From positions 6,737,618-6,801,617 of the forward strand of contig CAUJGJ010000444.1 in assembly GCA_963170055.1 (NCBI GenBank): a stretch of 64,000 bases of DNA. The letters are read 5' to 3'. The position numbers were made by a program, and so were the translations under genes. The stretch comes from Halisarca cf. caerulea (lineage: Eukaryota; Porifera; Demospongiae; Chondrillida; Halisarcidae). Below are positions 20,943 to 32,640 of this stretch, piece by piece; position 1 is the stretch's first letter; every line of letters starts with the position of its first letter. Under the pieces are notes generated by a model. That model did not search any database. It had not been told where the DNA came from and was given only the letters and a program-made list of their open reading frames with translations.

Positions 20943-21045
20943 ACCACCGCCTTTTTCAAAGACATTTTCCACTTGAACACAACTCTTCTTTAGACTGTTG
21001 TCACATGCTATCATATGTTCTACAAAAGCACAAATACGATGGTCC

Positions 21046-21046
<1 letters not shown>

Positions 21047-21076
<30 letters not shown>

Positions 21077-21123
21077 TATGTATATATATATTATATATAT
21101 ATACATATATATATTATATATAT

Positions 21124-21178
<55 letters not shown>

Positions 21179-21180
21179 GT
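21047..21180. repeat. (TA)n-rich tract
   Basis: TA repeats with TATG/TATTAT interruptions, about 130 bp. Confidence 0.9.
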
Positions 21181-21813
21181 GATTTTAGCAGTCTAAGGGA
21201 CCTCTCCATCTTTTGTCAGTTACCTTAGGGCTAGAAGGAGTTGATTCTTTTAGGATGGCGCTGCAGCTCATACTTAAGAAGTTTGTCGGATATCACCAGC
21301 AAGTAGCTGCAGTTGCATCCACCACACTCTGGAGAAGGAGCAGAGATGATCCATGTGCTTGTCAAACAGAAACAAGGTTCCTCTTTAAGGGACTCCTGGC
21401 AGCTATAGAGAAGAAATTGACCATCTTTCCCACGTTAGGCCACACAAATTATTATACTTATTATAGTAAGTTCTATTTCTGAGTTTTAGCTCCTTTCGAA
21501 TTGAGACATAATTGCAGCCTGCATGCACTCTACTTTCACTGGTGTACGGTTATTATACAGGAGTTTGGTTATTCATATGCTGGATTCTTGTGTCCCCCAA
21601 CTGATGTATGCCTTATGAAGGGGTGAGGCAGGGCAAGCTGTCTGACCACTATCACCCTGTCTAGGTTCAGCTCTATGGGTGAGAAGGTAAGGCATGCAGT
21701 GTGTTATTATTATGATCATGATACTATTTTAATTTACAATAATTAAATATTTTATATATAAAACTTAAGGATTGATATTTCATGCCTACAGTCTAATACT
21801 CTTCATGCTGCAG

Positions 21814-21890
21814 GGATCTAAGTACTGCAGAGAATGAAATTGATGGAGATTCCTTTTTGGAACTCATGGAGGGTGACATAAAGGATATGG
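21814..21890 (+). CDS. Candidate single exon of a SAM-domain protein
   Basis: After the acceptor CTGCAG, the exon reads LSTAENEIDGDSFLELMEGD and IKDMG and ends at donor GTAAAC (21891). The IDGxxFLxL-(x)5-IKxMG pattern is the second half of a SAM domain, a protein-protein interaction fold. I could not link neighbouring exons. PiggyBac copy 2 is inserted only 11 bp downstream of the donor, inside the intron. Confidence 0.4.
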
Positions 21891-21905
21891 GTAAACCATT
21901 GTTAA

Positions 21906-24349
21906 CCCTTTATCGTTCACCGTCCACTTTAGTGGATGCGCAAGTTACCGTTTACGCGGACGCGAAAAACTTTGCGTTATCGTTCATCGTCCACTATAGT
22001 GGATCGTGATTTAGTGGCTCTGTTTTGGCGCGCTATCGAGCGAATTGATCTATTGAAATGTTTTTCATGATATTCGAAGCTTCTTGTACCTTTTGCGTTA
22101 CTTTTAGAACCTCATTTCTCTTTAAGGTATGTGTAAATACACTTTTTATGCTTGTAGTGCGCGGTAGTCATGCCAAGGCCTCCGTGGCACGTATTATCTG
22201 TACGTTTGTCTTCCGAAGTGTCATGCTAGTCGATTAAGTGTCCTTAGACACATTTTTTCACAATTAGAACTGCAATAAATACCAAATAAAGTGCACAATA
22301 CAACATGAATAAATCAAAGAGGTAAAAAAATACAAAATACACATACACAATCATGCATATATAATATAATATACAGATGGCACAAAGAATGAGTGAATGT
22401 TCTGCCTTGGATCTTGTGATGGATGAAGATGTGGACTGGAATGACAGTGAAGATGATGAATGTGCAAATGACACCCACAATGATGATATTCAGGAACCCT
22501 TGGATGTTGCACAGGTAGAGGATGAAGATGATGGAGAACTAGATGACTTAGATGAAAGTGACCACAGTATCACAATGGACACCAGCAGTTCTCCATCCAA
22601 TCCAACCACTTCACTCCCCACTTTCTCTGAGCCTGTTGGTCCTTCGCTGCCATATCTTGCAAGCACTGCAACACCCCTAGAATTCTTCTTCTTGATGGTT
22701 GGTAGTGACTTCTTTGCCTACTTGGCAAAGGAAAGCAATTGCTATGCACAGCAGAAGCCTCCTCAATTATCCTACAAATGGTATGACACCACAGCTGAAG
22801 AATTGATGCTCATGATTGGAATGATCTTTGCAATGGGCATCAATGTCCAACCGGAGCTGGCGGACTATTGGAAGAATGACTCCATTCTTGGTGCTCCTGG
22901 GATCACCCGTGGTATGCCAATTCTTCGCTTCAAAGCCCTACTGTCTGTTCTCCACCTGAACGACAACTGCACAGCACTGCCAAGGGGTCACGCACAATTT
23001 GACAAGTTACACAAGGTAAGGCCATTTCTGGACAGACTCCGCAAGAATTTCTTGAGGTGCTACCATCCGCACCTGGAGAACTCAATTGACGAAGCTATGG
23101 TGGGGTTCAAGGGACGGTCAACACTAAAGCAGTACATGCCGATGAAACCTACCAAACGTGGGTACAAAGTTTGGTGCAGGTGTGATGCGAAGAATGGCTA
23201 TCTGTGTGATTTCCGAATCTACATCGGGGCCGAGGGAACCACAGTCAACAGTCTAGGGTCAAAGGTGGTGCTTGATCTTGCAGAGAATCTATTTCACAAA
23301 GGATACCACCTGTATTTTGATAACTTCTTCAGCTCCGTTGAGCTGGCAGACGAGTTACTCACCCATCAGACTGGTATGATTGCCACCACCCGAGCCAACA
23401 GACGGCGCTTTCCATGAGAATTGAGGAAAGTCAGCCAAGAACGCGGGCATACCAAGTCCCTAATGGTGGGGAATGTGGAATGCTTTGCTTGGCAAGACAA
23501 AAAACAGGTGAACTTTCTCAACACGATTACAGATCCACAGAAGAAGACCACAGTCAAGAGGAAGAAGAAGGATGGAAGCAGCATCAATGTGGAGTGCCCA
23601 GAGAGTGTGAAGCTATACAATGCCAACATGGGAGGAGTGGACAATGCTGACGCCAAGCGAAAGGTCTACAGTTGCTCCAGACGCTCCAAGAAGTGGTGGA
23701 TGCGCATATTTTACTTCGGTTTGGATGTGGCTGTCGTAAACGCGCACATTGTCCAGCAGAATACTCCAAACTGCCCGAAAATAACGCAGAAGGAATTTCG
23801 GATGGAACTGGCGAAGGAGCTTTTATCCATGCACTCCGTACGCAAGATTTCGGGGAGCAGGACTGTGGACGGTGGCCCTTCGCGCTACATCGAACGAAAC
23901 TGGCCTACGAAGCTGGAAAAGTCGTTGCACTGCAGAATCTGCAGCCAAGCGAAGACAAGACGGCGCACCAGCTACGGATGCAAGCAGTGCTCTTCAGATC
24001 AGCCGGTTCCACTCTGTGTCGTCCCGTGCTTTAGACTGTATCACACGAAACACTAAAACAAACACATTCACACGTGTACGCCAGCCATTTTGTCTTCCGC
24101 ATAATAATGTATATCATTTGTATGTTTCGGTAAAACACATGAACTTTTGGAAGCTGTATCTCTTTTGTACACGATCACTAGATGCTGAAACTGTATCATA
24201 TGTGTATTCAGTCTTCCTTTAGTACACAAACAAAATAATAGATTAATCGCATAAACTTTAATAATATGAACGTGAGGGCCTATGATCCACTAAAGTGGAC
24301 GGTGAACGTGAGGGACGTAGATAATTGCGCGCGTGTGAACGAAAAAGGG
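21906..24349 (+). mobile_element. piggyBac element, copy 2, complete ends
   Basis: TTAA at 21902-21905 and 24350-24353 flank CCCTTTATCGTTCACCG on the left and GAACGAAAAAGGG on the right. Each end carries the subterminal hairpin CCACT-TT/AA-AGTGG, as in GTCCACTTTAGTGGA and TCCACTAAAGTGGAC. Length is 2444 bp, usual for piggyBac. The transposase gene occupies 22377-24056. Confidence 0.9.
22377..24056 (+). pseudogene. piggyBac transposase, one in-frame stop
   Basis: The frame is open from ATG 22377 to 24056 except for one TGA at 23415-23417. Both parts are in the same frame. Order: acidic N-terminus (VDWNDSEDDECAND), PFLDRLRKNF, the first catalytic Asp in NSIDEAMVGFKGRSTLKQYM, the second in YFDNFFSSVELADELL, the third in NANMGGVDNADAKRK, KKWWMRIFYF, and a C-terminal Cys-rich domain (CRICSQ...CKQCSS...CFRLYHTKH). 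All catalytic residues are present. The stop follows ...RRRFP. A splice acceptor (TATACAG) lies just before the ATG, so an upstream first exon is possible, as in copy 1. Total length would be about 560 residues. Confidence 0.85.
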
Positions 24350-24353
24350 TTAA

Positions 24354-25008
24354 ATACATTTTAAGGCTGAAACAGGTGTGTATTGTCACTTGTTAAGTTC
24401 TCTTTGATGTTCACAAGTATAACAAATGTACTGATTCAGATTCTTTTGGTACTCATGTGCTGAGTTCTGGGAGTTGAAAACGATATGCCATGGCAAAAGA
24501 TCACCTTCATCACACCAGTTTTTCGTTTCTATGGTAGAGTTGAGCTGTTCACTATCACTTCTTTGCTTCTTTTGGGATACAGGTGTTGGTGTGAGGGTTG
24601 GAGGCAGAGAACTCTCAGATGGAATCAGCTGGGTAACTTTCCTCTTTAATGTTGCAGAAGCCCCCCTCAGAATCCACTCCAGTTATATACAATTTACCTA
24701 TGTCTACAGGAGAAAGGCACGTCTCACTTTTTACTTAAAGGGTCAGTTGTGTGCCTGACAGCCATCCTTGTGAAAGTATCCCTATAGTGGATGAATGAAG
24801 TGGAAGAACTACACAAGAAGATTGCAAATGTGGCAAGCAGCATGTTCTACGGGAGAAGAAGATCAGAAAAGAGGGATGATGCATACGGATGGCTGACCAA
24901 CTTCATCAAGCACTGTGGGGCCTACCTGTCTCACAGTAAATTCCATTCACTCACCCCACACACTCACCAAGCTCATGGTGTATAACACCATGGAATTCAG
25001 CTCAGCTA
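24354..25008. other. Unassigned flank of piggyBac copy 2
   Basis: A Ser/Pro-rich frame on the minus strand (about 24640 to 24400) and a short plus-strand frame at 24791-24985 are the only coding-like stretches. Neither is recognisable. Confidence 0.3.
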
Positions 25009-25400
25009 ATGCATCAGGGCATCAGGGAACAAGACATATTATATTTAGTGCAACAACAGGAAGACAGTGTTCTCCAACGAGTAATCCAGTGCTGTAGAAA
25101 TGTATTGATAAGTACTTATATCTTACATGGGGAGATCAAGCATTACAGGCAGGTCCAACATGATTGCAACATTGTTGACAACCTGCTGCTATACCAGAAT
25201 TGTACTGTTGTCCCATCTACAAGAGAGAAGCATGCCAAAGATTCACCATGAACATCAAGGTATTGAATGCTGCCGTCTTCGTATTACCACTTCTGTCTGG
25301 TGGCTGAGTGCCTCCAAACAGGTAGAAGATCCCTTAGATCATCTGCCTTTTGTTGCTTCAAGCAAGCAGTGCATCAAAAAACAATTGTCTCAGTATTGTA
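25009..25400 (+). pseudogene. Ty3/gypsy-type integrase N-terminal fragment
   Basis: Overlapping frames show a linker (IVDNLLLYQNCTVVPS), an EHQGIECCRLR block and SVWWLSASKQVEDPLDHLP. This is the zinc-binding N-terminal region that precedes the integrase core in Ty3/gypsy retrotransposons. The Cys pair of the HHCC finger seems lost and there are stops and a frameshift. No LTRs are visible nearby. Confidence 0.5.
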
Positions 25401-25759
25401 GATGAGCAGAGCATCTGCCAGAGTGTACATTGGATGCTGAAAGTTGAGAAGTTCGAATGCATGTAAGAAGCTTGGAGGACAGGGAGAAGCAGGCTCTGGC
25501 TTCTGCCAGAGCTGCCATCTAGGAAGGCTGAGGAGCTGAAATCGAAGTTGGAGAAGGAGAAGCACAGGGGAGATAGAAGGGTAAAGGGAGTTAGACATTT
25601 CTGGAGAGATCAAGTGTTTGAGCAACACACAAGGGGTAGCATGATGCTAATGGCCTTGGCAAGAGGGGAAGTGAGCCAGCTTAATGACATTCTGATGATT
25701 TACTTAGTGCAATTACAACCACATAGCCTGAATCTGAGGAGAACATGGTGATATTGCAG

Positions 25760-27040
25760 TAGATTATGTGAGCACAGTTTGTTATAATTAATTGAATGCT
25801 GGCCAATGGATATGTCACTCATGCATATATACAGTACATTTAATGTACATAATCAGTGTTAAATTAATAGTCACTACATGTGATGAAATAGTTAATTATA
25901 TATGTCAAAAATGTCTGCATGCTATTGTAGTGGTACTTATAATTAAAGAGCGTGTACAAACAGGAAAATCATTGTTAATAGTAAGTGTTTCAATTTGTGA
26001 TATAATACCATGCCATATAATGCTGCCAACCAATTATTGGTTTTATCCGTATATAATACGGAAATGAGAATGCTTGTACAGAATATGGGATCAATTGTGT
26101 GATATGGAAATTATTATTCAAAATTACTGCTCGTGGTCGTCAACAAGAAGAGAGATGTTGAGAGTTGTGAGAATGAGAGTTCAGTACATGAATCTGATAG
26201 TTCAAAAAGTTTTGTGCCCACCTGAGAATAAAAAATCCAAGCCTTAATGGTACAGGGCAATTTCAAAGCACCGTGGCAGTTACTACCGCATATCACCACA
26301 AGTTCTAAAAGGTGATTTGTTTGCTTATTGTAGTCACTGTAGAAGTGATTTTAGCATGTAACCCTAGGCAGCTCAACAAGAGTCATGTTCAAGGAAATGC
26401 TAATGGGTTGATGAATGTCAAGCAAAGCACTTATATTATTAGTGCATATTGGGGCAAGTCAAATGTAGGAAAATCAAGCCACTCTCTACTCGGTTGAAAT
26501 GTCACTTCAGCCGAATTAGCAATGGTTCAGTTCATGGCTATGCACAACCTTCCTGGTGCATGTACCTTTCTGCCAATTAATGTAGGATTTTTTGATGAAA
26601 TTGAAAATTGATAACTACTAGTATCATATCTGTATACATGTGTAAAATTGCAAGTTGAAATGTGAGGCACACAGTGTCACGTGACCATTGAAAATGGATG
26701 AACTCTATGATCTAGCTGAGTCTCCTTATGTCTTTGCCGCTCATATGAAATTGTTTCATGCGTTCCTCACCCATAGGTGACAAATGGATCAAAGAAGCAA
26801 GGGAATTTTGCAGCTGAATCAGTCATTCTTACAATATATTGGCATTTTATTTAATTCCCTTATGTTGTCTTGTTTTGAATACAAGAAAGTGCTATTCCTT
26901 GTAAAGAGCTCTTGAATGCTATCAAATTCATGTTTTCAAAGTCACTCTGGACGCCGCCATTTAGCACTTAAGTTGGTGACTAAAATAGTACAGTGATGCA
27001 TAGGAAAATCCTTGTTTTCACGCGTTAGTGCTGTGAAAGT
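25760..27040. other. AT-rich stretch without recognisable genes
   Basis: Only short frames without motifs; no terminal repeats seen. Confidence 0.4.
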
Positions 27041-27049
27041 CAGTACTGG

Positions 27050-27990
27050 ATACCAGGAAACCAATGAATATGCTAACATAAGATGGGGCAACCCCTACTC
27101 TATAGAAAGGACACCTTTCCAGGTAAATGTCAGGTTTACTGGCGCCGCCAATTCAAGTCCAAAGAAGGTACTTTTCCAAGCGGATAACCCTAACCCAGCG
27201 TGGTAGCTGTACAGGTGTTGGCCAATGAACTGTCATCAAAAACATTGCTAGCCCCTTTCTTTGACCCGGACCAGTTCAAGGGCCTGGTCCACAACCGGTT
27301 TGGGGTAATCCCAAAACCCCACAAACCGGGAAAATTGCGGCTGATTGTGGATCCATCCCACCCCAAAGGCCAGAGTGTCAATGACCACATTTCAGAGGCT
27401 GACTCCAGCATGGAATACTCATCTGTTAATGACGCTGCCCACATCATTGTCCACTTGGGTAGACACACTCAGATGGCCAAGATTGACATCTAGCGCCTTT
27501 TGCCCTATACCAGTGTACCCCCAGGATCGCAGGATGGGCATGCGTTGGAAAGACAAAGAGTACGTAGATACTCAACTCCCCTTTGGGCTACGCTCAGCCC
27601 CCATGCTGCTTAACATCTACACCAATGCACTGGAGTGGATACTCCAGCAAGAGGGTTGCAAGCACCTCATCCACTATTTGGATGATTTTCTCCTCCTTGG
27701 CCCACCTCACTCGCCCAAATGTCAACAGGGCCTAGAGCGCATGCTTGCCACCTGTCACCGGGTGGGAGTGCCCTTGGCAGCAGAAAGATTGAGGGGCCCA
27801 CCACACGGAATTGAGCTTGACTCAGCTGCAATGGAAGCTAGACTTCCTCAGGAAAAACTGCAGAGGCTCTGCTCAGAAATTACTGACTGGCAAGGCAAGA
27901 AAGCCTGCAGGCGTCAAGAATTATGTTATATCCGAGCTCCAGCCAACACGACACTTATCAACATTAGTCAAATCTCATTGCAAGACCAAT
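27050..27990 (+). pseudogene. DIRS-type retroelement RT fragment
   Basis: Reads NPYSIERTPFQVNVRFTGAA..., FGVIPKPHKPGKLRLIVDPS, SVNDHISEADSS, AKIDI with the first catalytic Asp, then after a stop and frameshift near 27490 the blocks YVDTQLPFGLRSAPMLLNIY and IHYLDDFLLLGPPHSPK with the catalytic pair, and GIELDSAAMEARLPQEKL. These are the RT motifs of DIRS/Ngaro elements. It ends near 27940, before the RNase H, and has no tyrosine recombinase. Confidence 0.7.
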
Positions 27991-27999
27991 CATGAAGAC

Positions 28000-28877
28000 A
28001 CTCAGAAGTTCTTAAATAGACAAGCAGATCACCATGGCAACAAGCAAGACTAACAACAGTTCAGAGTGACCAATGAAATCACACCATCACAATAAAGGTC
28101 AAACATGAGGTCAATCACACATAACAAATTAGAACATTTATTGGGCTTCCTGCACTTTCCATACACAGTTGTGGCTCACAGCCCGCTCTACCTGCAAAGG
28201 ACCGGCCTAGTGCTTGCCCCAGAAACAATTATATAAGGTTTTACACTGTATGCATATGTGCTAAATGTGCATATGTGCCTCGTTAAAGTATGTCATTCCC
28301 ATATATGTATGTACAAAGAAAAGTCCAGATCGTGCATCTGTCGATGACCTGATGTCACACACATTTGCATACTGGAGATCCTGCCTTGAGGATGAGACCA
28401 ACAGCTGTCCATTGTGGACACTTATCCTTTCTTAAGGCAGGAATCCGAGGTGAGACCTATAGTGTCAATGGTGAGACTTACCACATCTTTATCAATGATA
28501 GCTATAAGGTTGAACTGTGTGCACAACAGCTTCCGGGGCCTCCAGGGTCAGGAAAGTCCCCGGTTTCTTTGCAATTACTTGTGGTAGATTCTAACCATAC
28601 AGTTGCACTGAAAACAAGACAAATGTGAGAGACCAAGGTTTGGTAGTAATAATGACCCATGTATTCAGCAAAATCAAAATTTATGTTTAGCGTATTTTTA
28701 AGGACATAGTGATCTTTGTTTCTAGTGTGGGATAGCAGTCCTCGATTTTGGATATTCAGGTCAAGCGTTCAGTTACATTTGAAAGAATGAATATTCCCTA
28801 TCCTTGCACATGCATTCTTGCCACTCGGAAGTGTGATGTGACGTCTAAAGTGTGTTATCATATATGCATAAACTCTA
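28000..28877. other. Unassigned spacer
   Basis: One 87-codon frame at 28365-28628 with a PGPPGSGKS string has no supporting motifs around it. I do not assign a function. Confidence 0.3.
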
Positions 28878-29421
28878 TACCGTATATATCCGAATAGAAG
28901 CCGGGGCTAGAATAGAAGCCAGGTGTCAGCTATGTGTTTCCTTAATAGAAGCCGGGCTTGAATAGAACCCGGGTTCGAATACACGCCAAGTAGTCCTGTG
29001 CTGAAACAAGAAGCTTTTCCACTTTGGGACGATTTTCGGGTGCGAATATCACGGTGGAGTATCTACGATTAAGAGAAGGTCAGCTATGTCTGAAATAAAG
29101 CCAAGAAACGTCAAATTCCAGTTAAAAGCGATAGAGTGTGAAGCGACATCCAGCACGCTGATCGTTCTCTACTCTCACTTAAAGTTCCTTCTCCAACAAG
29201 TGGGTAGGTATATAAGCAGCCTTGTACATATGGTGCTCTCTAACGACACTTTCTATTTTGAAAGTGCACAACCGCTTATTGGTGGCCATTTTCCTATTAC
29301 TATTTCCTGTACCTAAGAAATAAAAGTCAGGCTCGAATAAAGGCCGGGCTCGAATAGAGGCTGGGTCAAAACCTTCTGGAAGAAAATGGAGGCCCGGGCT
29401 TCTATTCGGACATATACGGTA
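28878..29421. mobile_element. 544-bp MITE with TA-type ends
   Basis: Left TACCGTATATATCCGAATAG and right, reversed, TACCGTATATGTCCGAATAG form good terminal inverted repeats flanked by TA. Subterminal units AATAGAAGCCGGG recur in both orientations (28905, 28950, 29330, 29350). No coding capacity recognised. Confidence 0.8.
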
Positions 29422-29429
29422 TGTTAATG

Positions 29430-31130
29430 TGACTGCAGTAATATGGTATATAATACCTTTTATGTTTCAGATCATAAAAGAAAGTTGACAGAGTTGTTGA
29501 GGCCCAGCAGAAGTCCTTTAGATTATGCAAGGTGGCCTGACTGGAGTGTGCCCTCAAGATATTACATGCATCAAAAGCTGAAGGGGGTGCAAATATTCAG
29601 TATTGGCTGCAACAGCTAGATGAAAGAACAGATGAAGGTGTGCATACTAATTACTTGTGCACTTGATAGTTCATCTGAATATTGTGCATGTAGGTACTCC
29701 CTCCCTGTTGGCACTAATTTTACTCTCGTACCTGCTTGTGGACCCATGGCACAAGCCAGATCACAGCAGAATTATTACTATTGTTCCAGCAGAATTATTA
29801 CTATTGTTCCAGTAAGTTCAGAATTCTTTTCTGTATTCATGGGATATCGGACCTGTATGTGATCTGACTCAAAAAATGTGCTACTCTTTCATGATCACTT
29901 CATTGTACATCTACATTACATACTGTCGAACCTCACACACTCGTCTCTTTCCCCCACTGTCTGCTTGGTGCATAGAATCTGTACTAGCCTGCATACCTCA
30001 CGCTGTATGCACATATAGTTTCTTGTTTAGGATATAAAGTTGGGTAACTTGGAACAGGGCCTTTATCTTAATTGTGCTGCATTGTATTACTACCCAGCTA
30101 TACACAGTACTTACCACTGCTGAATGCCCAATTCACAGAGACATTACTCACCAAAAATTGCAGTACCTGTATCTTACTAAATTGACACTGCTTTTACATG
30201 GTTGTTACCCAACTCTTCCAATTAACTTGCCCCTCTTTATCCTAGTTCATTGGCAAACCCTACCTGTTGCTACAATTAATTGCACAAATAAAAACTATGC
30301 AGTTTCACTGTTACGATCGGCTATATAGATAGTATATGTAATATAGTACTGCAACTATACATTTATATCATACAGCAATTTTTCACTTAGGAGAATAAAG
30401 GCATGAGAAGGCTGTCACAGAAGGGGACAACAACCAAGCAAGAATCTTGGCTGTAGGAAACATAAAAGATGGCATCAGAGATGCATATATTATTTTGGAA
30501 AAGAAAGTGCTGTTCAAAGCCACAAAGTTGACTGAGGTTGTTCCCCTTCTGTTATGTATGTCTTTTGTTTTCAATTTGTGCTATGTCCCTGGAGCAAATT
30601 TCTTCTACTTGTTTTTAGAGTATGTACTTTTGAGCACTAGGTCCGCTCTAAAAACAGACGATCAACAAACTAATAGATTCAAGGGATCAACTATAAAGAA
30701 TGGACAACGGTCACTTCTTGATGATGACGCAACATGACGTCAAGCATGTGACCCTAACAAGCTCCCAAACACTCAAGCAGTCCAAACAGGCATTGATGAC
30801 ATCATAATGACGTCATAGTCTGGAACGGAATCAAATAATAATGTACTCATACAGAATAAATTACAAATGATGTAACATGCATTTTGGGTGCGAGTTTTGA
30901 GCAATTTTCAGCGATTTTCAGTAACTTTTAGTCTTGCAGCTTTTTCTTGCTTGCCTTGGAGCCTTATTTTCAACTTTTTGCTTTTTCTGGAACTTCTTCC
31001 CTTCTTCAGTAAGTCATGCCTCTTCTGTCTCTGAACCAATTGTCTTTGGACCCTTTCTTGGACTGATTCAGCTGTTTCAGTCAAATGGTCTCGTAGCCTG
31101 TCCTGTCCTGTCTGTTCCACACCTTCTTCA
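29430..31130. other. Unassigned stretch
   Basis: AT-rich. A 20-bp direct duplication (CAGAATTATTACTATTGTTC) lies at about 29767-29810 and a CRE-like TGACGTCA at about 30814. No reading frame resembles a known protein. Confidence 0.35.
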
Positions 31131-31133
31131 AGG

Positions 31134-31482
31134 GTGAAGTGTACTCAATGTCCAAACACACTTACTTTAAGAATAGGAACTTTTTACTATAACTCAAGAC
31201 TTCCGTTGCAGAAGTGGGCAATTCTGATGCACTATTGGGTATACGAGTACCCCGTAACCACAGCTGCAGAGGAAGCAAGTGCCAGTGAGGGTGCAGCTGT
31301 ACAGGATTATCAGTATTTATGTGAGGTGCTTTCCACCGCACAGATAAACACACCTATCATCCTTGGCAGCAATCAGTCCATGATTCAGGCGGATGAATCA
31401 CTTTTCAGGCATAAGCCCAAGTACCATCGGGAGCGAGCAGCCTCCAGGGAACAGTGGGTTTTTGGACTGGTAGTCAGTAGCT
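31134..31482 (+). pseudogene. Merlin (ISXO2-like DDE) transposase fragment
   Basis: The frame reads KCTQCPNTLTLRIGTFY, then PLQKWAILMHYWVYEYPVTT, AAEEASASEGAAVQDYQYL, QADESLFRHKPKYHRERAAS with a catalytic Asp-Glu-Ser block, and REQWVFGLV. This is the ISXO2/IS1595-type fold used by Merlin transposons. Only the zinc-binding region and first catalytic block are present. The frame then runs without a stop into DIRS sequence. Confidence 0.7.
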
Positions 31483-31499
31483 ACCTGCAAGCAGAATGT

Positions 31500-31843
31500 T
31501 CCATGGGACAAGTGCTGGGGCCAGTCTCTTCCTCCTCTCCAGGCCTGCACAGGAGTCGATTTGGAGCAGTAGCTCCAAACAAGGTAGAAGGCCCCTGCAC
31601 CATGCTCTGCTTTCTTGGGATTGAGCTGGACTTGGTCCGCCTCATGACACATTTACCCAATGACAAGCTGGCTCAACTGGCTCATTTCGTAAATGCTTGG
31701 GGTGATAGGAAGATGTGCACAAAGTGGCAGCTGCTATCCCTGATTGGAGTTCTCCAGCATGCATCATCAGTGGTACAGTTTGGTCATTGTTTCCTGAGAC
31801 ATATGATTGATCGATCTGTCCACAACCGGCTAAATAGGGAGTT
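31500..31843 (+). pseudogene. DIRS RT fragment fused in frame to Merlin
   Basis: In the same open frame as the Merlin piece, CFLGIELDLVRLMTHLPNDK, MCTKWQLLSLIGVLQHASSV and CFLRHMIDRS are the region just after the YLDD motif of a DIRS RT. The frame then enters LINE 3' UTR at about 31844 and stops at 31916. Confidence 0.65.
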
Positions 31844-31919
31844 TATCAGACCTCATGTACATCATTATTTTCTACTTGATCATTGCACTTGCATGCTTTG
31901 CTCTTGTTTGAATTAATGA

Positions 31920-31982
<63 letters not shown>
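31844..31982 (+). repeat. RLE LINE 3' terminus plus (GA)n
   Basis: TTTATCAGACCTCATGTACATC...TTGTTTGAATTAATGAT is shared with 57505-57592. It is followed by about 28 GA units (31924-31982), after which another LINE copy begins. Confidence 0.8.
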
Positions 31983-31988
<6 letters not shown>

Positions 31989-32512
31989 GCTTAGACTACC
32001 ACTTTCCACAGAATGTGGCTCTCACAGACAGCCGTCCAGATATGGTGATTTGGTGCAAGGACAGTATCACCCTTATCGAACTCACCATCCCCTTTGAAGA
32101 GGGTATTGATGCAGCTGCCACCCGCAAGAAGGAAAGATACAGAGAACTGTTAGCACAATGTTCAACCACTAGACGAACAGCACAGTTGACTACAATCGAA
32201 GTAGGATCAAGAGGTTTCCTGAATGCCACAAGTTTCGATGCTTTTTACAAACATTTGTCCTTCACCAACAAAAGGCAGCAAAAAGAGCTTGAAACTGAAG
32301 TAGTGAAGAAGTGCATTTTAAGTTCGTATGACATCTGGTGTAAGAGAAACTGGGCAGCAAAGTTTTAGTACATTTTTTGCTCATTCAACCTCAACTTAAT
32401 TGTTCTGTGTTAGACTTATTTGTATAACTTGAGTGTAATGTCATAGCTTATCTAGGTTGTAGTATGTGTGTATGTTTTTTGTACTCAAATTGTAATAATG
32501 GTGGCCATTGTG
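31983..32512 (+). pseudogene. RLE LINE, 5'-truncated copy (endonuclease and 3' UTR)
   Basis: The copy starts right after (GA)n and encodes DSRPDMVIWCKDSITLIELT, an RPD-x12-E endonuclease motif, then RKKERYRELLAQCS, EVGSRGFLNATSFDAFY and IWCKRNWAAKF before the stop at 32366-32368. The open part, 128 codons, is intact. The 3' UTR follows to AATAATGGTGGCCATTGTGCAG and then a second GA tract. Being open but 5'-truncated, it is a dead-on-arrival insertion. Confidence 0.75.
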
Positions 32513-32522
32513 CAGGAAAAAA

Positions 32523-32570
32523 AAAAGAGAGAGGGAGAGAGAGGGAGAGAGAGGGAGAGAGAGGGAGAGA

Positions 32571-32637
<67 letters not shown>
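32523..32637. repeat. (GA)n tract
   Basis: GAGAGG variants followed by about 30 uninterrupted GA units, between a LINE 3' end and a LINE 5' end. Confidence 0.95.

Positions 32638-32640
<3 letters not shown>

Noticed and set aside
28365..28628. P-loop ATPase because of PGPPGSGKS
   Set aside because: The remaining frame lacks Walker B and any family pattern, and the frame is only 87 codons.
30806..30822. CRE-like TGACGTCA as a regulatory site
   Set aside because: A single match in an AT-rich region with no gene nearby is expected by chance.
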